Positions 35,149 through 47,120 of a stretch of 64,000 bases of DNA are shown one piece after another. Source of the stretch: Platerodrilus igneus (taxonomy: Eukaryota > Arthropoda > Insecta > Coleoptera > Lycidae). Below the pieces are notes generated by a model. That model did not search any database, was not told the origin of the DNA, and saw only the letters and a list, made by a program, of their open reading frames with translations. The stretch is taken from contig JARFIW010000884.1 of assembly GCA_036346225.1 (NCBI GenBank), forward strand, positions 4,946,501 to 5,010,500, in the 5' to 3' direction. Positions within the stretch are counted from its first letter, which is position 1. Every line of letters begins with the position of its first letter. The position numbers and the translations under genes are program-made.

Positions 35149-36030
35149 GTGGAAAGATATGGGAACCTACCACAATATTTCCCAGATATTACTTGGCCTA
35201 AAACACGAACTATGTATGATAGAGAGTTAACATTCGAATCTCCAGGAGTGGTACTTGGGGCTCGTCATTGTAAGAATTTAAAGCAACCGTTCGATTTAGT
35301 GATAGGGACTTGGAATGTAAGGTCATTACTTAGAGTAGATAAGTTAACGAATTTATTAATCGAAATGAGAAGAGGAAAGCTGGACATTTTAGGTATTAGT
35401 GAGGTGAGATGGCCAGATGGTAGAGACTTTTGGAAAGATAATTATAGAATAATTACAATTTCTTCAACTAATGGACAGGCAGGGGTAGGAATAGTGTTAG
35501 GTAAAAGATTAGGACGTAAAGTTAAAGAGTACTTACAATTTAGTGATAAAATAATTATAGTTAGATTGAGTACGAAACCCACAGATACTGTTTTAGTACA
35601 GGTTTACATGCCAACAACTCGGTACGAGGATGAGGAAGTAGAAAAGGTATACGAGGATATAAATAGTATAGTGAGAAATGTAAAGGGAGATGGGAATTTA
35701 ATAGTTATGGGCGATTTTAATGCATCAGTGGGAGAAGGTAGTGAGGGAAAAAATGGTAGGAAAATTTGGGTATGGTAGACGAAATGATAGAGGAGAAAGA
35801 TTAGTAGAGTTTTGCCGGGAACATAGATTAGTAACTGTAAACACCTTATTCGAACAACATGTTAGAAGAATATATACCTGGAAAGCGCCAGGTGATAGGG
35901 CTAGATACTAAATAGATTATATTTTAGTTAAACAAAGATTTAGAAACCAAGTTAAAAGCTGTCGTAGTTATCCAGGGACTGACATAGATAGCGATCATAA
36001 CTTAGTTAAAATGAAGTGTAATCTATAATT
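35149..36030 (+). pseudogene. RTE endonuclease domain
   Basis: Frame opens at a GTG at 35149, with no ATG until about 35212. Motifs in order: IGTWNVRSL (metal-binding N), LGISEVRW (catalytic E), VLVQVYMPTT, IVMGDFNASVG (catalytic D/N). After a frameshift near 35750, the sequence continues with RIYTWKAPGD, IDYILV (preceded by a TAA) and DIDSDHNLVKMK (catalytic DH). All catalytic positions of an exonuclease-endonuclease-phosphatase fold survive, but the ORF is broken by one frameshift and one stop. Confidence 0.85.
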
Positions 36031-36594
36031 CAAAAAATTGAGAAAAGCTAAAAGAGAGGAATGGGATCTAGGTAAGCTTAATGATAGTGAAGTAAAAGAG
36101 GAATATAAACAAGTATTAGATAATGAGATCAAGAGATAGTTATAGGAGAGAACTTAGAAAATAGATGGAAAGAAATAAAAGGGCTCTGCATGATACAGCA
36201 ACACAGACTATAGGATAAGAAAAAAGTAGACGCGAAAAAACCCTGGGTAACAAAGGAGATATTAGATTTAATAGGGAATAGAAGAAAGCTTAAACCTTTC
36301 AGGAATAGGAGTCTAAAAGTAATCAAAAATATAATAGAGTTAGAAATAAGTACATGAGTGCATAAAAGCTAAAAATAAATGGATGGAGGAGAATTGTAAG
36401 GGAATACCAAATAGAAGATGATTTAAAAGTAGGTAAGACAGACAGGGCTTACAGGGCTTACAGGGCAGTTAAAAAGTTTTTTGGGGAAGATAGGAAAAAA
36501 TATAATGGTATTAAAGATGAGAATAATGAGCTTCTAAAAATAAAGCCCAGATAGATGAAAAAGATATTTAGAAGATTTATATAAGGTTGACAAT

Positions 36595-38130
36595 ATGGAT
36601 AAGTTAGAGAACGACCAAGAAGAGGATGTAAAAATAGGGTTCTCAATATTAAGAGAGGAATTTTATAGAGCTGTTGGGGATCTTAAACTAAATAAAACGC
36701 CAGGGATAGACGATATACCCGCAGAATTAATAAAATATACAAGTCAGAAAACTTTAGACAGATTATATGAACTAGTAAAAGTAATATATGACACAGGTGA
36801 GGTCCCAATAGGTTTCGAGAAAACTATTATTATCCCAATCCCAAATAGTCAGAAGCTGATAGCCGCGAGAACTTTAGAACGGTTAGTTTAACTTCCCGCG
36901 TTTCCAAAATACTAACAATAATAATTAAAAATAGAATAGAAGCTTTAACTGAAAATTATTTAGGTGAAGACCAATATGGTTTTCGTAAAGACAGAGGGAC
37001 TAGAGAACCGATAATAATGATTAGGGTAATTATCGAAAAAAGGTTACAAAAAAATAAAAAGACTCATTTCTTTTTTGTAGATTTAGAAAACGCATTTGAT
37101 AGGGTTAATTGGATTGTTATATTCAGGGCTTTGCGAAAAATAGGAATCTTTCATAGGAATAGAAAAATTATTTACAGTCTATATAAAAACCAAAGCGTAG
37201 TAATTAGATTTGATGAAGTAGAAGAGGAGGCTAAGATTAGAAATGGTGTTAGACAGGGCTGTATACTATCTCCCTTGATTTTTAATGTTTAAATTGGGGA
37301 CGCTTTAAACTTAGCTAGAGGGAGAAAAGAGATAGGTATTAGTGTACAGGGACAGGAAATAGACATCTTACATTTTGCAGATGATATAGCCATTATAGCA
37401 GAGTCTAGAAAAGAGTTAGCAGAGTTTTTAAATATTTTAGACGAGATTCTACAGAGTAACTATAGTATGTGAATTAACTTAGGAAAGACAAAGATAATGA
37501 CAAGTGAGTTACAGCCTAGTTCTAAACCAAAATTAAAAATAGGTAATACCGAGTTAGACGAGGTAGGTGAATTTTGCTATTTAAGTAGTATAATTACAAA
37601 GGACGGACGTAGCAGAAGGGATATAGTAGCTAGAATAGCTCAAGCTAGAAAATGTTTTTAAAAAAAAAACTTACTAATAGCTAATAGTATTAGTTTGGAA
37701 TAATAGAAAAATTTTCTTAGAGTAGTACGTATGGAACGTTTTATTATACGGTAATGAGATTTGGACAATTAAAGAGGTAGATAAAAAAAAGATAGAAGCT
37801 TTTGAAACTTGGTGTTATAAGAGAATGTTAAAGATTAGTTGGACAGATACAGTAACAAATGAGGAAGTTTATAGAAAGATAGGTGAGAAACCCTATATGT
37901 GGAAAAAATTAAAGGTCAGGAGAGATACAATCATAGGGCACCAGTTAAGACATGAGGGACTGTTTAGTAAAGTCTTAGATTATAGACAACCAAACAAAAA
38001 TAGATTAGGAAGACCTAGACAAAGCTATATTAGTCAAATTATTAGAGATTTAGGTTGTGAAGGGTATGTAGGCCTTTTTAGACTAGCTCAGAATAGAAAA
38101 GAATTTAGAGCTGCGTCAAACCGACCTTAA
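36595..38130 (+). pseudogene. RTE reverse transcriptase and C-terminal domain
   Basis: Starts with DLKLNKTPGIDDIPAELIK (finger region). Continues with EDQYGFRKDRGTREP, FFFVDLENAFDRVNW (motif A), IRNGVRQGCILSPLIFNV (motif B), DILHFADDIAIIAES (catalytic FADD, motif C) and INLGKTKIM. The C-terminal part from ~37740 reads ETWCYKRMLKISWTDTV, IIGHQLRHEGL and GRPRQSYISQIIRDLG, typical for RTE. Stops occur near 37290, 37470 and 37660-37740. Ends with TAA at 38128-38130. Confidence 0.85.
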
Positions 38131-38200
38131 GTAAGTTCGCAAACAAAACAAACAAAATAAAGAAATAAAAATTAGTTAACTAAATGTCATCATGATTCAC

Positions 38201-38735
38201 AATTAGTTAGCGGTCTGGCATGTTGGTAGCGATTCGTTGCTTAAGCCTTACCATAACATATAATTTAATAAACACCACCATGACATAAACTCACAATTAG
38301 TTAACGGCCTGGCATGTTGGCAGCGATTCACTGCTTAACCCTTACCTTAACGTATAACTTAATTAACGTCACCATGACATAACTCACAATTAGTTAGCGG
38401 CCTTGCATGTTGGCAGCGATTCGCTGCTTAAGCCTTACCATAACATATAATTTAATAAACGTCACCATAGCATAACTCACAAATGGTTACCGGTCTGGCA
38501 TGTTGGCAGCGATTGGCTGCTTAAGCCTTACCTTAACATAGAACTTAATTAACGTCTCCATGACATAACTCACAGTTAGTTAGTGGTCTGGCATGTTGGC
38601 AGCGATTCGCTGCTTAAGCCTTACCATAACATATAACTTAATAAACATCTCCATGACATAACTAGCGGTCTGGCATGGTGGCAGCGATTCGTTGCTTAAG
38701 CCTTACCATAACATATAATTTAACGCTTTTCCTTT
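38201..38735. repeat. Satellite-like tandem repeat, ~93-bp unit, six copies
   Basis: Units start near 38201, 38295, 38388, 38481, 38574 and 38662, each with AATTAGTTAGCGGTCTGGCA, TGTTGGCAGCGATTCGCTGC and TTAAGCCTTACCATAACATA. Copies differ at a few positions. The array sits immediately 3' of the RTE ORF and is followed by another copy of the RTE tail. Confidence 0.95.
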
Positions 38736-38849
38736 TTTGGAGGGGATACCCAGGTAATATTTCACTTCCTTATAAATGAAAATCATGTAAACATGTTGGA
38801 GTTCTTTAACAACCATCAGGTTGCTAATACCTATGTAGATCCAGGTAGA

Positions 38850-39020
38850 TAAGAAAAAGATAGACGAGTATAGGAAGACCTAGACCAAGCTATATTAGCT
38901 AAATTATTAGAAATTTAGGTTGTGAAGGGTATGTAGAACTTTTTAGATTAGCACAGAATAGAAAAGAAGTTAGAGCTGCGTCAAACCGACCTCAAGTAAG
39001 GTCGAAAACAAAATTATGTC
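38850..39020 (+). pseudogene. Second RTE 3' tail after the satellite array
   Basis: Near-duplicate of the last ~150 bp of the RTE ORF (GRPRPSYISXIIRNLG, ELFRLAQNRKEVRAASNRPQ) with a stop inside. Its position shows that the array is bracketed by two RTE ends, either from two insertions or from an unequal exchange that expanded the array. Confidence 0.85.
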
Positions 39021-40774
39021 GGATCATTTTATTTTATTTCAGAGAAGTCAATAATACGCCAAGTTCGAATTAATTTCACATACAAACCCAATGTATGTTC
39101 TGGTGAAAAATTGCGGCGTGGCAGCACATGGACCCTTAACATAAATTACACTAACAATAACCTATAAGCGCTAGCCTACGTATTGTGATATACAATTTTA
39201 ATGACGAGCTAAAACGTTTGCCTGTGATAATAAATACATGTCAAGAGATTTGTTTCCAAGTTGATTTATATTTAATAGAAATTATCCTGGTTCTTGATAT
39301 ATATTTTTACAAAAAAAGTCTCACAAATCACTGGTAGTGATGACGTATTTTATTGATGCAGCGCGTATAGAATGTGGATTTGAAATACTTTAAGCAATTT
39401 TGAGCTAACTTTCTCTGCCCACAACAGCAAGCAATACGTGTAATCAGCTCACTTTCAAACTTATTCAATAGGTATCTTATACAATTAAACGTGACTTGGT
39501 CTGTCGATAACCGCGGTGATTCTTGCCGATTTTATTATAATTGCATAGTTTTACTATATAACCTTATTTGAAGTGCAAGTATTCTTTAAATGTAAAACTA
39601 CAGATACAGAAGTGGGCCAGACTTGAGATCCACACACAAAATTGAAAACATATGGCCAATATAATGGTATTTAATGTAGGTACATTCATTATAATCATAA
39701 TTATAGTCTTGGTAAGCAATTTAATATCAACACTCGTTTAAAAATATACATTTGCAAGGAATAGATTTAAAAGAGAAATACCCGGCCATCATTTAATGGA
39801 TTATCATATCATTTTCCGGATATCCAAGATTGTAAGGTTATCATATCATTAAGTAGTCGCTAAGCTGAAGTTAATTATTGTTATCAGTTGAGAAATGTTT
39901 TTCTCCTTTGTATGTACAAAGGATATGCGTAATTCCATATTTACATATGTATGAACTTGAAAACTACAAACCTAAAAACTTTCTGTACACGGAACCGGAA
40001 ACACAAGCGTGATTTAATGATTACGGAAGTTGTGACAAGCGGAAGGGAGATCGGAAATGACTTTAACTGAAATTTACCAACTGAAAATTTCAGGGTCAGG
40101 CTCAAATTATTATTCATCATATTATAAATGATTCATTTTTACTTGTTTAACTTATCTTTTATAGTTCGATTGGGCTCATCTAAGTTCCAGTACATATAAT
40201 TATCATAATTAGTGTTTCGTAACAGTTTTAATGAATAATAACTATAAAAGTTATAAAATGGAATTCCAAAATTTTACTAGAAACATTCAAGTGCGTATAA
40301 TTGGTACCACAATTGACGTATCAAATGTTTCAAAAAATTTTCTGTTCCCTTCACAACGCACTTTAAAAAACATAAAAACAAAAGTTTTATTCTAAGTTGC
40401 TTAAAATCTTCTTTTGATGGTATGTTACGCCCAGAATTTTCGCACTTAAATTCAAAATAAGTAGCTTTAAATGTTTCAAAATTTCTTTTGTTGTCTTCAC
40501 AACGTGTCTTAATGCGCTCAAAAATCCAAAAGGTATAAAAACAAGAAGTTTAAAGTAATTGGTAAGTGCTAGCTGCACTAACCATCAATAGGTCAAGTTG
40601 AATTATCCATCGAAATATTTGGTACAATTCACAGGAATTCTTGGATGATAATCAAGCAAATTTTTGATCACCATTATTACCATAGAAGCATTTACCATTA
40701 ATTACTTTGCTGCATCACTTTCTTTCTTGTATTTATTGTTTTTATTATAATTATTTCAATGTATAAATGTTTCT
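39021..40774. other. No recognisable feature
   Basis: AT-rich; no supported frame, repeat family or structure. Confidence 0.5.
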
Positions 40775-40784
40775 TTGTTATATA

Positions 40785-41086
40785 CAACCTTACATGTGAT
40801 TCTCCAATGCTCTACCCGAAGGTACTACAGTGGCCAGGAAGCGAGTTTTTCTTTACCTGGAAAATTTGGAATTTTGCGGAACCCTTGCGGTTCCAAGCAA
40901 GGTAGGGATCTTTAACGTGCGTGACAACACTTACACACGGGACCTCCATTTTACCTCCCATCCGAACGAGGGTGTATTTTTGTGAAAAATGCTCGCCTAG
41001 CATTTTTCAAGCGGACCATGTCGAGATTCGAACCCGGGACCTTGGACGTAGTAGTCACACACATACCACTACGCCACGGAGCCGCC
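40785..41086 (-). mobile_element. tRNA-derived SINE, copy B, full length
   Basis: On the minus strand it starts GGCGGCTCCGTGGCGTAGTG (A box within), has the B box GGTTCGAATCTC and the family body, and ends GTAGAGCATTGG plus a short tail. Length is ~302 bp. The 10-bp repeat TTGTTATATA flanks it (40775-40784 and 41087-41096), a target-site duplication as expected for LINE-mediated insertion. Confidence 0.9.
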
Positions 41087-41089
41087 TTG

Positions 41090-41092
<3 letters not shown>

Positions 41093-41133
<41 letters not shown>
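41093..41133. repeat. (TA)n microsatellite
   Basis: TA tract between the SINE and a gypsy fragment. The SINE target-site duplication extends into it. Confidence 0.95.
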
Positions 41134-41136
<3 letters not shown>

Positions 41137-41139
41137 CTA

Positions 41140-41840
41140 ATCCCTGCCACGATATCTAAACCCATAGACAGATTGCAACGTTCGAGCCTTCATCTATCTC
41201 AATTTACGTACAAGGTAGAGCACTGGAAAGGCAAATACCACGTTGTGCCGGTTGCACTTTCAAGAGCGCCGTTAATAGTCAATGCTATTGAAATAAATGA
41301 GAGCCGATATGACCCTTGGTACAATAAAATGGTACAAAAAATCAACTGCACTCAAAAAGTTATTTTCTTTGGAGGATGGAAAAGGAAGTAATGTACGAAT
41401 GTGTTGCAAAGAGACATAAGATACGTGCAAACTTAATAGAATGGAAGCAAGTGTTACTAAAGGCGTACAGGGAAGAAATTATCAAACAGAAGCATGATGT
41501 TCCTACTTCTGCTCATCTGGGGGTGTTTAAAACTCATTTCAAAATGAAAAATATTACCGGCTAAAGTTGAAATCGGACATAAGTTGTTATATTAAACGAT
41601 GTGCTATTTGTCTAACTACAAAAAATAGTCCGTTGTCCCACTCTGTATTAGTGAGGAAGGTAAGGAAAAGGAACATTCCTTTCAGATGATATCCATGGAC
41701 ATTATTGGACCATTACATAGATCAAAGAAGAGTAACATGCTTATCCGAGTTGTTTATGACTGGTTTGCCAAGCACGTACCAGTGCATTTGATGAGAAAGA
41801 CTATGGCCAGTGGTACGGTGTGGGTTCTATAAAAGCAAAC
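41140..41840 (+). pseudogene. Ty3/gypsy pol fragment: end of RNase H and start of integrase
   Basis: Reads FTYKVEHWKGKYHVVPVALSR, the last RNase H segment. Then comes a zinc-finger region (HDVPTSAHLGVFKTHF with histidines, CYIKRCAICL with the cysteine pair) and ISMDIIGPLHRS with the first catalytic aspartate, ending VYDWFAKHVPVHLMRK. One frameshift near 41555. The rest of the integrase and all upstream domains are absent. It differs from the gypsy element at 44630-49477. Confidence 0.8.
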
Positions 41841-41867
41841 GCAAATCTTTTTAGGGGTATATAGATT

Positions 41868-42900
41868 GTAACACTTATACTAAATACTTTTGCATCTACC
41901 TTGAAAGGTCCTTGAATTCCCTGTTTAAAACAGCCTTTGAGCGCCAACTCACCTGGATATTCTTAAGTAATGTCTGCTCGAAAGGCAGATGTTCCAAAAG
42001 CAATTTAATTGTTTTTACTGCAGTATTGGTGAATTAAGCCTTGTGTGCAAGTTCTCATCTTGTACTGATTTAAAATAATAACAAGAACTCAAAAGTCGTT
42101 CACGTAACCTATAGTATCAGACACAAATATTACAGTAAATAACAAAGAATGAAAACTAAGATCTATTCCTAATTGTCCAAATCTGCGTGTATCTTAAAGA
42201 AAAAGAACAACTTAAATTTATCAATTATAGACGTCTAATCGAATTAACTGGTATATATGAATTATACGGAAAACAGAGTTGTAACTTTCCATTTATGAAT
42301 TTCCTGTTTACAATACGCTTTAAATAAGCCTGCACCAACGTATTAGTACTCTTAATAATAAGTTTTATTAACTCGTATGATTACAACTAATTAGAATTAT
42401 TAAATATACAAAAACATGATTTATATAACAGATGGAAATCAAAAATTCAATAACTTACAGGTTTTATAGGTCTTTTATAAAGCTCAGAATGATCTTTTTA
42501 GTTGTGGGATTTGCAGGCATTACAGATTTTTCAGCTTTCATATATTTGAAAATCGCAACTCCTTTTTCTTTTTCTTGTTCTTTAGCTGTTTTTTGTTTTT
42601 ATCGAGCGTCTGAGTCTTTTAAGCTTTATTATTTTTTTATAAACTAGAATAGTGTGTTACCTCAATACTTTAGAATTTACGTAACTTTAATTTCACAAGA
42701 TCTCTTAATTTATTTAACGTGATTGATTTTACACTTATAATTATACAATCCTTAAATTCTATAATTTATATTTCACTACAAGTAACTTATGTCAACTAAT
42801 AAGTAACAACTAAATTTATTTTGAATGTACACCCGACGTAACCTACTTCCCTCTTCACCATTAAGGTGCGTCTTTATATAACTTACAATAACTTCTAGAA
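41868..42900 (+). repeat. Interspersed repeat R, copy 2
   Basis: Similar to 4160-4870 and longer. It begins near TGTAACACTTATACTAAATAC, a possible LTR start adjoining the gypsy fragment. No coding frame is supported, including the hydrophobic 71-codon frame at 42432-42647. Confidence 0.55.
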
Positions 42901-44189
42901 GGATCTGGAGACTGGAAGTTGACTGACAATTGATAAAATACAGGAAACTTTCTTTGACGGCGCTATCTAACAGCTGCCGGTTGATAACAGTTAAGATTTC
43001 TAGATGCGCGGCAAATGAAAGCTGATGTAATGTGCCTAAAATAACTAAGCCGCGATCCGGTGGTTTCGTTGCAGTATTTTATACCCTTTAAACAAGAAAA
43101 TTATAATCGCACTTTGCATAACCCACAAGCACTAGTTAATTGTTTTTCTTTTACATTTGTCGTATTTGCAACAGTGGAGACGGCTCCACTTGTAGCAGAC
43201 ATATACTTTTATTAAAAACCACCTTGTCCGCCACACCACTTAGCAAATATTGCCGCCTTTCTGGTGTACCGTCTGTGTTCAGTGGATGCACATGTCACTG
43301 GGGTAGCGTGGCCCTGTTGAAAAATCTGAACAAGCTGACCATATGAAATTAGTGTCAGTTGTATCGTATCCAGTTTAAAACGGTTTTTATTGTTATTTGG
43401 TCCTTTCTTGGACTGGAAAACACGTTTCAGGAACTTTTTTTGTATTTTCTATCAATGATATTGTAGCTCAATTTTTCGTTTTAAATGTAGTAGTTTTATT
43501 TTGAATAATTTACATTTTCCCACGTTATCGTTTTTTAGCTTTTTCTATTAGTAATATAAAATGGATAAATTTCATTCCTTGTAACATTCCATACGGTAGT
43601 AACAATAGGTTTCACAATAAGGAACTTGTAATACATTTATTTATCTTTTGATTTTGATTATCTAACCCGGTTTGCTGAAAAAGTTTCGAATTTCAGATTT
43701 CAAGTTACATAATGATTAGGGCTTGCATAATAAACAATAGAAGAATAATACAAACTACATAATTAAAAACCTCACAACATCGCTTTAGATAGCACTCGTG
43801 ATTAGTTTAATTATATCACATTTCTTTGTAATTATGTCTTTGTATTATATATTTTTATAAACATTATTGAAATTTATCAAAGAAGAACTTAGGAATGTCT
43901 CGACTAAACAAATTGCTTAAAGCCTCCATATTCAGTCAAAATTCTTGTCAAACAGGTAATTTCTTACTATTTAAAATATGGGTTCCCAAACTTTTATGGA
44001 CCACCGTCTTCTATTTTTTCCATAACAGTTCATTATACCAAATATTTAAATCTTGTTGCACATTTTGTGTACCTATTGGACATGTGTATCTATCTATTGC
44101 AAATCACAAAATATAAATTAATTAAAACGACCATAAAATGTATTACAATTGTTTATTATAAATTTAGAAATAAGAAAAAACACAGACCA
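42901..44189. other. No recognisable feature
   Basis: Only short motif-free frames. Confidence 0.5.
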
Positions 44190-44624
44190 AAATACTTTTT
44201 GTTTCCCGATCTCTGATGGGTGTCTTTTAAGCATTTTTGGTCGCAATCAAAATGTTGGTATCACCCTCAGGTATTAAGATATTCGTTAGATACGGTTTAC
44301 ATTGTATAACATATTCTATTGAACATAATCCGGCGGGTGATTCACCATTGGAATGTAAATAGCGTCATAATGTCTGGCAAATGTTCTAGAAATCGCTTGA
44401 AAGACCGGCTTAAGATATATAAGCGCCGCGGACAGGATAAGCAACAGTTAATATCCTAATCGCGTCTATAAATAGATATATAATATAAATAAAGAAATAA
44501 TCTTTCACATACGGTACGTGTTGCTGATAGACTTTATAGAATGTCGCGAAAGGGTGTTAATCAAATGGATTCCTTTTATTACGTATCTGGCGAGTTTACA
44601 ACTATATCTTACAAATAGGCAATA
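44190..44624 (+). pseudogene. Multicopy ORF copy 2: promoter and first codons, left of a gypsy insertion
   Basis: Aligns with 6395-6850, including the TTAAGATATATAAGCG promoter, the ATAAATAGATATA/AATAAAGAAAT block and an ATG at about 44542 followed by SRKGVNQ. Homology stops at GGCAATA (~44624), exactly where the gypsy LTR begins, and resumes at 49478 with TACGTTAATCAAAA. Confidence 0.75.
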
Positions 44625-44629
44625 ATTGC

Positions 44630-45147
44630 TGTAGTCGGCTACTATTAACGCGTTTCACTAATTTAAAACAAATAGTAATAAAAGTCTTTATTACTTACTA
44701 TTCATAAGTCCAATTAACAGTATATGCCTTATTTGTAAATGTTTTCAGTCCAATTAACAATGAAGCACTATCACACTAATGCTATTTACAAGCACTAATA
44801 TCTCTTAAACTAAATTCTTAACGACAGGTCTATTAACAACACTAAGCACTACTGTAATTTATTTATTACACTTTTGTCTATTTATGTACAGCTGTCGGTA
44901 CAATATACACGTTCACATAACACAAATTTATATTTACTCTTGGACTTCCAAAAGCGTAACTAATTAACTTTACAGGATATAATTTATATTCGACATTTAA
45001 ATATAGACTCCCTCTGTACTTCATCAGCGGTCTTATATATACCCTGAATTAAATGAATGATTCATACTCCGGTATATGCTAGAAGGTTCGAGGCCCCTGT
45101 AGTATATACATTGCTTACGACGGGTTGCTTAATAGTAGCTCGTAACA
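44630..45147 (-). repeat. 3' LTR of the gypsy element
   Basis: 518 bp, minus orientation. It begins (element sense) TGTTACGAGCTACTATTAA and ends AATAGTAGCCGACTACA, an imperfect terminal inverted repeat. A TATATATAAG box lies near 45035. It differs from the 5' LTR by scattered substitutions and lacks that LTR's TA expansion. Confidence 0.9.
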
Positions 45148-45690
45148 CTGCCCCCCTCTTTAAAACTGTTACGTCTCCTAACTGTAAATACATTTTGACG
45201 CCAATTTGATGACTGATGACGGTATCGATAGCTATCTACTCTGGTGCATCCACCACGTCGTTGGAAATAACAGTCAACACTCTTTTCTTGATCTTGGTAG
45301 GCAACCGGTTGATAACAACAAACAAGGACTTGGACGTTGGTTGCCTGGAAAATTACTTCTAGCATATTTCGGACTATTCTCCAATCTAAGCAATCCAGTC
45401 CACAGCCGAGCTTGTACACCGCTAGTCTCGTTACTCCGTTTTCCATTATCTGAGCTTTAAGATACAGTAAAGCCTCCCATAGATGTCCATAACTAGGTCT
45501 CTGCCATGAAGAATCTTTGGTGACCAGATAGTACACATAACGATTTTTATCCTAAAGAATCAAAGCTTTTCCTACAGTTGGCTGCTGTTGTACTAATTCA
45601 TCCACACATCCAAACTTTTTCTTAAAAACAACAGCTATTTCTCTTGACAGATCTTCTCTTCCAGATCTTGAGCTATGCAATGTGCAAGGG
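45129..45690 (-). pseudogene. TARG1/OARD1-like macrodomain downstream of gypsy integrase
   Basis: Starts in the integrase frame as RYSLAHCIAQDL and continues after a frameshift with EIAVVFKKKFGCVDEL. After one stop (about 45553) it resumes with YVYYLVTKDSSW, YGHLWEALLYLKAQIMENG, then KLGCGLDCLDW (45392-45406 covers GCGLD) and VIFQATNVQVLV. The order SLAH..., FxxKFG, YYLVTK, GCGLD and the final beta strand match macrodomains that remove ADP-ribose from proteins. The lysine of the LVTK block and the aspartate of GCGLD, positions used for catalysis in TARG1, are kept. No methionine starts it, so it was probably the C-terminal part of the pol polyprotein. The last codons run into the polypurine tract and LTR. 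Confidence 0.8.
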
Positions 45691-46600
45691 AATACCTTTC
45701 TGGTGCTCTAAACAGATCTTGCTGTTTTTCAACAACGGAACCACCATATGCCGCCATAAAACTATCAAAATCTACATGATTAACAACTCGCCGAACAGCA
45801 GTCTCATTATTCGAGTCTTCTTGGTTGTTGCCAGCATAGGATGTTAAACGGTCAAAGTGTACCACTTTCGGTTTACCACGGAGAGATCTTCTGATCCGGT
45901 ACACTACATTATTAATTCTTTTTAACACTTTGTACGGGCCTTCCCATTGTCTTTGTAATTTTGGCAACAATCCACGCTTTCTTTGTGGATTGCACAACCA
46001 CACTAAATCTTCAGGTTGATAACCACCTTCTTGTGCTCTCATGTCATATTGTGATTTCATTCGATCGCTGGCTGTCTGGATATTTTTTCGGACGTTTTCG
46101 TGAATGCTATTTGATCTTTCACGAAACTTACTAACGTAATCTTCACCTGCGATCTCTTCTCCAAGTTTAAATCCAAACTGAAGATCACATGGTAGCCGAA
46201 ATTCACGTCCTAACTTCACGCAAGCGGGAGAGTATCCTGTGCTATCATGTACCGAAGATCGGTTCGCCAGTAGGAACAAATGTAAATATTGGTCCCAGTC
46301 TCGTTGATGTTCAGAGACAACTTTGGCTAGGTACTTGCCTAACGTCTTGTTCATTGATTCAATCATTTCATCCGATTGAGGATGAAGTGGCATGGTTCTA
46401 GTCTTCCTGATTCCAAGATGCTTGCAGATGTTTTGAAACAACGCTGATTCGAAGTTCCGACCTTGATCGGAGTGTAATTCCAACGGAACTGCAAAGCGAC
46501 AAAACAACTTCCTCACTAGTACATCTGCAACCGTCTCGGCTTCTTGGTTAGGTACAGCATACTTCTCCGGCCATTTGGTAAAATAATCCATTGCAACCAA
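45635..46600 (-). pseudogene. Gypsy integrase core and C-terminal domain
   Basis: A 321-codon open frame. Catalytic triad: D5 in VAMDYFTKW, D45 in LHSDQGRNF, E81 in SDEMIESMNKTL, giving 35 residues between the last two, the DD35E spacing. The C-terminus has YQPEDLVWL and a GPY/F-type module (WEGPYKVLKRINNVVYRI). The frame runs on into the macrodomain. The core itself is intact, but the element lacks RT, so integrase could act only in trans. Confidence 0.9.
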
Positions 46601-47120
46601 GATGCATTTATTTTCTTTCTATGATTTAGGAAACGGACCAGCTATATCAATGGCCACCCTCTCAAAAGGATTCCCCACGTTATACTGTTTCATTGGGGTT
46701 TTCCCTTTAGTAACCGGACCATTTCCAGAGGCCCACTACTCACATTTCCGGCACCACCCCTTCACATCTTCTTTGCAGTTCACCCGATAGAATCTATCTC
46801 TCACTCTTTCGAGAGATCTTTTCACGCCAAAGTGTCCTCCGGAAATACCATCGTGCAAGTGCTGCAACACTTACGGCACTCCGCCTTTCGGCACTATCAC
46901 TTGAAGTTCTCTCTCAGTGCCATCTTCACATTCCAAGCGTGGTTTCAAGATTCTATTTTCAATCACCAAGGAGTCCCACTGTGCACAGTATGCCTTGAGG
47001 CTTCTACTTGAAATACTACTTTCTTTCCAAGCTGGTCGTTGTCCTCTACTTTTCCACTCAATAATACGTCCCAATTCGGCGTCATTCCCTAGTCTTCTTG
47101 TATTCTTTCGGATTGCCAAG
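46601..47120 (-). pseudogene. Gypsy integrase N-terminal zinc-binding region
   Basis: From about 47119 the frame reads LGNDAELGRIIEWKSRGQRP, typical of the linker after RNase H. A frameshifted stretch with the HHCC region and VAIDIAGPFPKS follows, leading into the core frame at 46600. At least two frameshifts or stops separate it from the core. Confidence 0.75.

Larger units (their letters stand above)
34800..38160 (+). mobile_element. RTE-type LINE
   Basis: A single-ORF non-LTR retrotransposon. A ~350-bp GC-richer leader (34800-35148) is followed by an apurinic-type endonuclease, a reverse transcriptase and the C-terminal region characteristic of RTE-like LINEs. It ends near 38160 in a short A-rich stretch (AAACAAAACAAACAAAATAAAG). 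RTE elements insert by target-primed reverse transcription. Several stops and frameshifts make this copy inactive, though it is the best-preserved LINE here. Confidence 0.85.

Noticed and set aside
40921..41391. A 156-codon frame treated as one protein
   Set aside because: It runs through an antisense SINE and a (TA)n tract (IYIYIY) before reaching genuine gypsy RNase H sequence; only the last part is real coding relic.
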